Of a stretch of DNA of 64,000 nucleotides, positions 58,373 to 64,000 are shown one piece after another. Within the stretch, counting starts at the first letter, position 1; each line of letters starts with the position of its first letter. Location of the stretch: contig NZ_BSNS01000009.1 in assembly GCF_030160115.1 (NCBI RefSeq), forward strand, positions 164,801-228,800, read 5' to 3'. Origin of the DNA: Devosia nitrariae (GTDB taxonomy: Bacteria; Pseudomonadota; Alphaproteobacteria; Rhizobiales; Devosiaceae). The translations under genes and the position numbers were made by a program. The notes under the pieces are model-generated. The model did no database searches, was not told the origin of the DNA, and saw nothing but the letters and a program-made list of their open reading frames with translations.

Positions 58373-59379
58373 TGCGGCCTAAACTCGTATTCGCCATGGC
58401 GGCCGGAAAGACACGTTACGTCTTCAACGAGCACCTGCTCGACCGGCTCGCCGGGAGTTGCGAGATTCTTTCACCCGTGCCGATCGAGGATTTCTCGACC
58501 GCAAAGGCGCGCGACCTGCTCGGCGAGGCGGAGATCCTGGTGACGGGATGGGGCTGCCCGTTCGTCAGCCGCGAGGTGCTTGCGGCCATGCCCCGGTTGC
58601 GCCTTGTTGCTCATGCGGCCGGTACGGTCAAATATACGTTCGATCCAGCCGTCTACGAGGCCGGCATTCTCGTGACCCACGCCGCCGAGGCCAACGCCAT
58701 CCCGGTCGCCGAATATACGCTCGCGGCCATCATCTTCGCCAACAAGCGCGTGTTCGAGCTGCGCGAGCTCTACAAGGCCGATCCCTCGCGTACCTCCACC
58801 TGGGCGCTGATGGACGAGCCGATCGGCAATTACCGCCGCACAGTCGGCCTCATCGGGGCCTCCCGGATCGGGCGAAAGGTCGCCACGCTCCTTCAGGCAC
58901 TCGACGTCGAAGTGCTCCTGGCCGACCCCTATGTCGGCCGCACCGATCCGGTGACGGGCCTTGCCGAGCTCACCGATCTCGACGATCTGCTGAGACGCTC
59001 CGACATCGTGTCGCTGCATGCGCCCTCGCTCGAGACGACCCGTCATATGATCGGCGCGCGCGAGTTCGCCCTGATGCGCGACGGAGCGACTTTCATCAAC
59101 ACCGCCCGCGGCGCCCTGGTCGACGAAGCGGCGCTGATCGCCGAGCTCGAGACCGGGCGTATCCACGCCGTGATCGATGTGACCGAACCCGAGATTCCCG
59201 AACCGTCCTCGCCGCTCTATACCTTGCCCAACGTCTTCCTGACGCCGCATGTGGCGGGTGCGGCAGGCACCGAACGGCTGCGCCTCGGCCAGATGGCCGT
59301 CGAGGAGATCGAGAGGTTCGTCGCTGGCAAGCCGCTGACATACGCCATCGAGCCGACCATTCTGGAGCGCCTGGCATGA
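58372..59379 (+). CDS. D-2-hydroxyacid dehydrogenase
   Basis: 335 residues. The NAD domain and catalytic residues are of the 2-hydroxyacid dehydrogenase superfamily: Arg in [10 protein letters not shown], Glu in VTEPEIPEP and His in [10 protein letters not shown]. The nucleotide-binding loop reads [12 protein letters not shown], so Ser stands for one Gly of the usual GxGxxG. It should interconvert a 2-oxo acid and a 2-hydroxy acid, probably an intermediate of the imported sugar acid. It overlaps DUF2264 and the acyltransferase gene on each side (TGATG, ATGA). Confidence 0.88.
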   Translation: MRPKLVFAMAAGKTRYVFNEHLLDRLAGSCEILSPVPIEDFSTAKARDLLGEAEILVTGWGCPFVSREVLAAMPRLRLVAHAAGTVKYTFDPAVYEAGILVTHAAEANAIPVAEYTLAAIIFANKRVFELRELYKADPSRTSTWALMDEPIGNYRRTVGLIGASRIGRKVATLLQALDVEVLLADPYVGRTDPVTGLAELTDLDDLLRRSDIVSLHAPSLETTRHMIGAREFALMRDGATFINTARGALVDEAALIAELETGRIHAVIDVTEPEIPEPSSPLYTLPNVFLTPHVAGAAGTERLRLGQMAVEEIERFVAGKPLTYAIEPTILERLA

Positions 59380-61037
59380 GTGCGGCCGAGGCCCTGCCGG
59401 ACGAGCGGCGGCTCACTCCGGAGGAGCGCAAGGCGCGCCTGCAGTTCCTCACCTGGGACCGGACCGCCGCCGACATCGCCGATCCCGAGCACGTCGCGCG
59501 CAAAGCCCGCCTTGCCGAGACCGCCGGGGCCAAGCTCGCCGAGACGGCCTATATCGCCGCCGACACGGCGATCTTCACCACCCGGCTGCTTCTGGGAGAG
59601 CACTCCTGGATCGCCGGCCATGCACTGGTGCGCGGGGACGTGACCTTCGGCGACCACTGCACGGTCAATTCCTATGCGGCGATTTCCGGCAAGGTTGCCT
59701 GCGGCAATGGCGTGCGCATTGCTTCCCATGCCTCCATCGTCGGTTTCAATCACGGCTTTGATGACCCGGACCAGCCGATCCATGTGCAAAAGCACGAGAC
59801 CCTCGGTATCGTCATCAACGACGACGTCTGGGTCGGCGCCAATGCGGTCGTCGTCGATGGCGTGACCGTCGGACGCGGCGCGGTGATCGCGGCTGGAGCG
59901 GTCGTGACGCGGGACGTGCCCGAGATGGCGATCGTCGCCGGCGTCCCCGCCAAGGTCGTGCGCCGCCGTGGTGAACGGTCGATGCAGTCGCGCCGTAGCG
60001 AATCCGAAGCGGCGCTGGCACGCTTGGGCAAAACGGCCGCAGCCGAATGGCGCGGCATCCTGGCACGGCGTCGCACGCCCGAGGGCTATCTCTCGCCCGA
60101 GGCGGACGGCGAGGCGCGCATGAGCATCCGCCACCTCAACGACGCCATCGAGATCGCCGGTGCCTTCGGCGAACTCCCCGACGATCTCGACGTGGCCGGG
60201 ACCGTGGCCAGGCTGCAGGCGGTGCAGGACCCGCAGACTGGTCTCTTTCCCGATCCCTGGCGCAGGCCCGCCGAGGGCAGGCCGCTGCGCGACGATGGCC
60301 TTGCGCTCTACAACATCCTCTCCGTCGGCTATGCGCTCGAAGTGCTGGGTGCGAGCCCGAAATACCCCATCTCCGCGGTGGAGCTGTCCGCGCCCGATCT
60401 CTGCGACTGGCTCGACGACCTGCCGTGGGCGACCCGCGCCTGGTCGGCCGGTTCGGCGATCGATGCCATCGGTACCGCGCTCTATTTCAACGCCCGTTAC
60501 TTCACAGCGGGCCGTACGCGAGAGGCTCTCTTCGGCTGGCTCGCCCTCAACCAGGATCGAGGCACTGGTTTATGGGGCCGGCCCACCACCGAGGAGGGCC
60601 TCTTGCAGCCGGTCAACGGCTTCTATCGCCTGACGCGCGGGACCTACGCCCAGTTCGGCCTGCCCGTGCCCGATGCCGAGCGGGCGATCGACAGCGTCCT
60701 TGCCAACTACCGCAACTATAGCGGTTTCTCCGGCAAGACTTACACCGCCTGCAATCTGCTCGACACCGTCCACCCCCTCTGGCTCTGCCTCAAGACAACC
60801 GACCATCGCCGGCCGGAGGCAGAGGCGATCGCCGAGGCGGTCATACTGCGCGCGCCGGAACGCTGGATTGCCGGGCAAGGCTTTCCCTTCGCCGACGGGC
60901 AGACCGGCAGCCTGCAGGGCACCGAAATGTGGCTGTCGGTAGTGCATCTTTGCGCGCTTCTCCTCGGACTGGCGGAGACGTTTCCGTTTGCGCCCAAGGG
61001 CGTACACCGCACCAAGCCGTCGGGGCTGGGGCTCTAG
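59376..61037 (+). CDS. Hexapeptide acyltransferase fused to an all-alpha toroid-like domain
   Basis: 553 residues. Residues about 55-205 are a left-handed beta-helix acyltransferase ([61 protein letters not shown]), with a likely catalytic His in GFNHGFDD. After a basic linker (about 205-245), residues 250-553 are all-helical with two QTGLFPDP / GTGLWGRP repeats, like the (alpha/alpha) barrels of terpene cyclases and glycoside enzymes. I do not know this fusion from other families. It may acylate or de-acylate a sugar. It overlaps the dehydrogenase gene by 4 bases. Confidence 0.75.
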   Translation: MSAAEALPDERRLTPEERKARLQFLTWDRTAADIADPEHVARKARLAETAGAKLAETAYIAADTAIFTTRLLLGEHSWIAGHALVRGDVTFGDHCTVNSYAAISGKVACGNGVRIASHASIVGFNHGFDDPDQPIHVQKHETLGIVINDDVWVGANAVVVDGVTVGRGAVIAAGAVVTRDVPEMAIVAGVPAKVVRRRGERSMQSRRSESEAALARLGKTAAAEWRGILARRRTPEGYLSPEADGEARMSIRHLNDAIEIAGAFGELPDDLDVAGTVARLQAVQDPQTGLFPDPWRRPAEGRPLRDDGLALYNILSVGYALEVLGASPKYPISAVELSAPDLCDWLDDLPWATRAWSAGSAIDAIGTALYFNARYFTAGRTREALFGWLALNQDRGTGLWGRPTTEEGLLQPVNGFYRLTRGTYAQFGLPVPDAERAIDSVLANYRNYSGFSGKTYTACNLLDTVHPLWLCLKTTDHRRPEAEAIAEAVILRAPERWIAGQGFPFADGQTGSLQGTEMWLSVVHLCALLLGLAETFPFAPKGVHRTKPSGLGL

Positions 61038-61045
61038 CAGCAGCG

Positions 61046-61708
61046 ATGGCGACCTTCCGCAAAGCCCTCATTGTTTTCGGCGGCATGGAACTCCACACGC
61101 CGAGGCGCGGTGCCGAGACCGTGCGCACCCTACTCGAAACCGAAGGGTTCACAGCGACGGTGAGCCAGGACTATGACCTCCTCGGCGCCGACGACATCGC
61201 CAGCTACGACCTCGTCGTGCCGGTGGTGACTGACGGCCAGCTCGATCGCGAGAAGGGCCGCAAGCTCACCGCCGCCATCCGGGCAGGTACCGGGCTCGCC
61301 GGGTACCACATGGGCCTCGCCACGAGCTTTCGCGATTGCGTGCCCTTCCGCTATGTGGCGAGCTGCTATTGGGTCGCGCATCCCGGCAATATCATCACCT
61401 ATCGGGTCGACGTTACCCGTCCGGATCACCCGATCATGGCCGGCATCGACAGCTTCGAACACACCTCCGAGCAATATTACCTCAACTATGATCCGGCGGT
61501 CGAAGTACTGGCGACGACGACGTTCTCGGGCGAATTCGATCCGTGGCGCTCGAACGTGATGATGCCGGTGGTGTTCACCACCAACCATGGCGACGGGCGG
61601 GTCTTCTATTCCTCCCTCGGCCACACCGCCGACGAGCTGGAGATTCCGCAGGTGCGCGAGATCCTGCGGCGCGGGCTGCTGTGGGCGGCTCGGGGATTGC
61701 AAGGCTAG
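61046..61708 (+). CDS. ThuA-domain protein
   Basis: 220 residues from the ATG at 61046. The ThuA-like glutamine-amidotransferase fold is seen in [66 protein letters not shown] and the C-terminal [21 protein letters not shown]. The usual Cys nucleophile of amidotransferases is replaced by the GYHMG turn. Related proteins are tied to disaccharide use (ThuA in trehalose catabolism). It is the last gene of the glycan operon, 8 bases after the acyltransferase fusion. Confidence 0.85.
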   Translation: MATFRKALIVFGGMELHTPRRGAETVRTLLETEGFTATVSQDYDLLGADDIASYDLVVPVVTDGQLDREKGRKLTAAIRAGTGLAGYHMGLATSFRDCVPFRYVASCYWVAHPGNIITYRVDVTRPDHPIMAGIDSFEHTSEQYYLNYDPAVEVLATTTFSGEFDPWRSNVMMPVVFTTNHGDGRVFYSSLGHTADELEIPQVREILRRGLLWAARGLQG

Positions 61709-61851
61709 AGCGGGGCACCTCATTTTCCCAAGAGAGGAGAAGGCAAGGGGCTTATCACCCACTTATGTGGTGCACTGTCTTGCCCGCGGCTGCTCGCCGT
61801 GATTCAACGGAACGGCGCCGCTTTCCCAGATTCGTTTGTTGCCAAGAGCCC

Positions 61852-63684
61852 GTGCCGACAGCCGCACCCGACCTCTTCCTAAATCGCCCCCGTGACCCGC
61901 TCGAGGTGCTTGCGACCGTGTTCGGGCACTCGGCGTTCCGCGGTCAGCAGGAGGAGGTGGTGCGCCACGTGGTGGCCGGGGGCGATGCGGTGGTGCTCTT
62001 CCCGACCGGGGCGGGCAAGTCGGTCACCTACCAGGTGCCGGCCATCTGCCGGCCCGGCGTCGGTATCGTGGTCTCACCGCTGATCGCCCTGATGCGCGAC
62101 CAGGTCGAGGCGCTGCGCCAGGCAGGGGTTGCCGCCGCGGCGCTCAATTCTGCGCTCGCGCCCGAGGAAGCGCGCGAGGTGCGGCGGGCGCTGATGGCCG
62201 GCGAGCTGGACCTTCTTTATGTGGCGCCCGAGCGGCTGACGACGCCGGGCTTTGCCGAGATGCTGCGCGGGGTCGATATCTCGCTCTTTGCCATCGACGA
62301 GGCCCATTGCGTCAGCCAGTGGGGCCACGATTTCCGCCCGGAATATCGCGATCTCGCCCGCATCACCGAGCTCTTCCCGGGCGTGCCGCGCATGGCCCTG
62401 ACCGCCACGGCCGATCCGACGACGCGCGAGGACATCATCGGGCGTCTGCAGCTCGGCGAGGCGCGCGTGTTCTCGACGAGCTTCGATCGGCCCAACATCA
62501 GCTACGCGATCGTCGAGCGCGACAACGCCAGACAGCAGCTGCTCTCGTTCCTTGCCCGCCACAAAGGGAATTCGGGTATCGTCTATTGCCTCTCACGCGC
62601 CAAGGTCGACGCCACCGCCGACTGGCTAAACCGCCAGGGCATCCGCGCATTGCCCTACCATGCCGGCATGCCTGCCGATCGGCGCAGCGCCAACCAGGAC
62701 GCGTTCCTCAAGGACGAGGGGCTTTGCCTGGTGGCCACCGTCGCCTTCGGCATGGGTATCGACAAGCCCGATGTGCGCTATGTCGCCCATCTCGACCTGC
62801 CGGCTTCCATCGAGGCCTACTACCAGGAGACCGGCCGCGCCGGGCGCGACGGCCTGCCGTCCGAAGCCTGGATGAGCTACGGCATGGCCGACGTCGTCCA
62901 GCGCCGCCGCATGATCGATGAGGGCAACGCGCCCGACGAGGTCAAGCGCGTCGAGCTCGGCAAGCTCAACGCGTTGCTTGGTCTCTGCGAGACCGCTGAG
63001 TGTCGCCGCAAGGCCATCCTCAGCCATTTCGGCGAAGGTCATGACGGCGAATGCGGCAATTGCGATACCTGCCTGTCGCCCGTCGACACCTGGGACGGCA
63101 CCGACGCCGCGGTCAAGGCCCTGGCCGCCGTCTACCGCACGGGGCAACGGTTCGGGGCAGGGCACCTTATCGACGTCCTCATGGGCAAGGAGACCGAGAA
63201 GGTCACCCGCTTCCATCACGACAAGCTGCAGGTCTTCGGCGTCGGCAGGGATGTCGACCAGAAAACCTGGCAGTCCGTCATCCGCCAATTGACCGCCGCC
63301 GGTTATATCCTGGTCGACCACGCCAACCACGGCGCGCTGATGCTCTCGGAAGCGGCGCGCCCGGTATTTCGCGGCGAAAAGACCGTGACGCTACGCCGCG
63401 ACCGGCCGAAGAAAGCCGCCGATGTGCGCCGGTCCCTCGCCAACGCCGTGGTGCTGCCGGAAGAAACCCAACTGCTTTTCGATGCCCTCAAGGCTGTGCG
63501 CCTGAAGCTCGCCCGCGAGCAGGGCGTGCCGCCCTACGTCGTCTTCCACGATTCAACGCTACGCGCCATGGCGACCGCCAAGCCGGCGAGCATTGCCGAT
63601 ATGATGGACCTGCCAGGCGTTGGCCGGGCCAAGCTCGACCGCTATGGTGAGGCATTTCTGCGCGAGCTCAACCGGCACGAGTAA
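61852..63684 (+). CDS. recQ: ATP-dependent DNA helicase RecQ
   Basis: 610 residues from the GTG at 61852; a longer frame from 61543 overlaps the ThuA gene in another frame and is not used. Walker A is [10 protein letters not shown] (residues 50-59), the DEAH box is 149-152, then the helicase C domain ([18 protein letters not shown]). Cys379 and the CGNCDTC group give the zinc site seen in E. coli RecQ. A winged-helix RQC domain follows and an HRDC domain ([27 protein letters not shown]) ends the protein. It unwinds recombination and fork intermediates. No functional link to the preceding operon is apparent. Confidence 0.95.
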   Translation: MPTAAPDLFLNRPRDPLEVLATVFGHSAFRGQQEEVVRHVVAGGDAVVLFPTGAGKSVTYQVPAICRPGVGIVVSPLIALMRDQVEALRQAGVAAAALNSALAPEEAREVRRALMAGELDLLYVAPERLTTPGFAEMLRGVDISLFAIDEAHCVSQWGHDFRPEYRDLARITELFPGVPRMALTATADPTTREDIIGRLQLGEARVFSTSFDRPNISYAIVERDNARQQLLSFLARHKGNSGIVYCLSRAKVDATADWLNRQGIRALPYHAGMPADRRSANQDAFLKDEGLCLVATVAFGMGIDKPDVRYVAHLDLPASIEAYYQETGRAGRDGLPSEAWMSYGMADVVQRRRMIDEGNAPDEVKRVELGKLNALLGLCETAECRRKAILSHFGEGHDGECGNCDTCLSPVDTWDGTDAAVKALAAVYRTGQRFGAGHLIDVLMGKETEKVTRFHHDKLQVFGVGRDVDQKTWQSVIRQLTAAGYILVDHANHGALMLSEAARPVFRGEKTVTLRRDRPKKAADVRRSLANAVVLPEETQLLFDALKAVRLKLAREQGVPPYVVFHDSTLRAMATAKPASIADMMDLPGVGRAKLDRYGEAFLRELNRHE

Positions 63685-63687
63685 GGA

Positions 63688-63709
63688 CGACTCCACACGC
63701 ATGGAGTCG
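63688..63709 (+). terminator. Hairpin after recQ
   Basis: CGACTCCA and TGGAGTCG form a perfect 8-base stem around CACGCA, 3 bases after the recQ stop. It is followed by GGTGTTT, a weak T-stretch. Confidence 0.55.
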
Positions 63710-63720
63710 GCGGTGTTTCG

Positions 63721-63889
63721 CCACCCTCCCCCTTGTGGGGAGGGTGGCCCGCGCAGCGGGTCGGGTGGGGGTATCTCGCGGCAAAAACCGTAGCATCGCG
63801 TTTTGCCGCGGCATACCCCCACCCTGCTCGATCACGGACTTAGCTGGCGCTAAGTCCTATCTCGCTTCCCTCCCCACAAGGGGGAGGGA
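63721..63889. repeat. Dense palindromic repeat cluster
   Basis: Four hairpins follow one another: CCACCCTCCCC/GGGGAGGGTGG (63721-63747); nested CGCGGCAAAA/TTTTGCCGCG (63777-63810), itself flanked by GGTGGGGGTAT/ATACCCCCACC arms; GGACTTAGC/GCTAAGTCC (63836-63857); and TCCCTCCCC/GGGGAGGGA (63867-63889). The last contains a 21-base core identical to 12027-12047. No gene lies between 63684 and 63942. Confidence 0.7.
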
Positions 63890-63941
63890 GTCGTCCGGTG
63901 GGTATGGCAGGATCGTGCCACCGGCACGAAGGACCGCAACC

Positions 63942-64000
63942 TCACCCTCCATTGGCCAGCGCTTCGGTTGCGGCGATGGCGGTCATGTTGAGGATGCCGC
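63942..64000 (-). CDS. 3' end of an unidentified gene (partial)
   Basis: Read on the minus strand, the last 59 bases give an open frame that ends in GILNMTAIAATEALANGG and a TGA stop at 63942-63944. The gene continues past the right edge of the window. The fragment is too short to name a family. Its frame is convergent with recQ, with the palindromic cluster between. Confidence 0.4.
   Translation of the reverse strand, partial: GILNMTAIAATEALANGG

Noticed and set aside
61543..61851. A 103-codon N-terminal extension of RecQ
   Set aside because: It overlaps the ThuA-like gene in another frame, is rich in Arg and Gly as shadow frames are, and the family start fits the GTG at 61852.

Overview
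The window is 64 kb of GC-rich DNA with dense, overlapping operons. Gene content and codon bias suggest an alphaproteobacterium. The nested GCGTTTTC...GAAAACGC intergenic repeats, the Lrp-type putR/putA pair and an XRE/ScfR-like regulator point to Hyphomicrobiales (Rhizobiales), perhaps near Devosiaceae; this is inference, since no rRNA or tRNA gene is present. I saw no transposase, integrase, phage gene or CRISPR array. The picture is a free-living heterotroph with many regulated import systems.

Layout. 0-2.9 kb: end of a surface-polysaccharide locus (BioF2/CelD-like acetyltransferase, Wzx-like flippase), then a membrane protein with a degenerate GGDEF domain. 3-7.3 kb, minus strand: phosphoribosyltransferase, aminotransferase, and a GDPD-PhoD pair with a Pho-box-like repeat upstream. 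7.6-18.6 kb, plus strand: a LacI-controlled catabolic operon with LplB/LplC-type permeases, binding protein, two ADP-ribosylglycohydrolase-fold proteins (one fused to beta-sandwich modules), an MsmK/UgpC-type ATPase, a CaiB-type CoA-transferase and a CitE/HpcH-type lyase. A 14-bp palindrome lies upstream of lacI and again inside the first permease gene. 18.8-19.5 kb: two small orphan genes. 19.6-27.5 kb: a second sugar ABC system (minus strand) with sugar-phosphate-isomerase-like and VOC proteins, plus a plus-strand aldo/keto reductase and LacI regulator.

27.6-29.5 kb: an MsbA-like exporter preceded by a short overlapping ORF. 29.7-42.1 kb: a probable short-chain carboxylate module. It holds an SSS-STAC-histidine kinase, a two-helix membrane protein and a receiver-only response regulator (minus strand), an ScfR/RamB-like regulator, a complete Liv-type ABC transporter with a Tat-exported binding protein, and acetyl-CoA synthetase. 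42.2-47.2 kb: outer-membrane beta-barrel, then divergent putR/putA.

47.2-61.7 kb: a COG3618 lactonase-like amidohydrolase, a DHRS6-like dehydrogenase, a LacI regulator, and a ten-gene plus-strand run. The run is a family-5 binding protein, two Dpp/Opp permeases, two ATPases, a DUF2264 glycan hydrolase candidate, a D-2-hydroxyacid dehydrogenase, a hexapeptide acyltransferase fused to an all-alpha domain, and a ThuA-like protein. At least four operator-like palindromes built on TTGCGCAA lie in front of this operon and one in front of its lacI. The window closes with recQ, a dense cluster of palindromic repeats and the last codons of an unidentified minus-strand gene.

The strongest candidates for undescribed biology are the ADP-ribosylglycohydrolase/CoA-transferase/lyase operon (7.6-18.6 kb) and the DUF2264/acyltransferase-toroid/ThuA operon (50-61.7 kb). 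Each has a visible regulator-operator set and no obvious known substrate.
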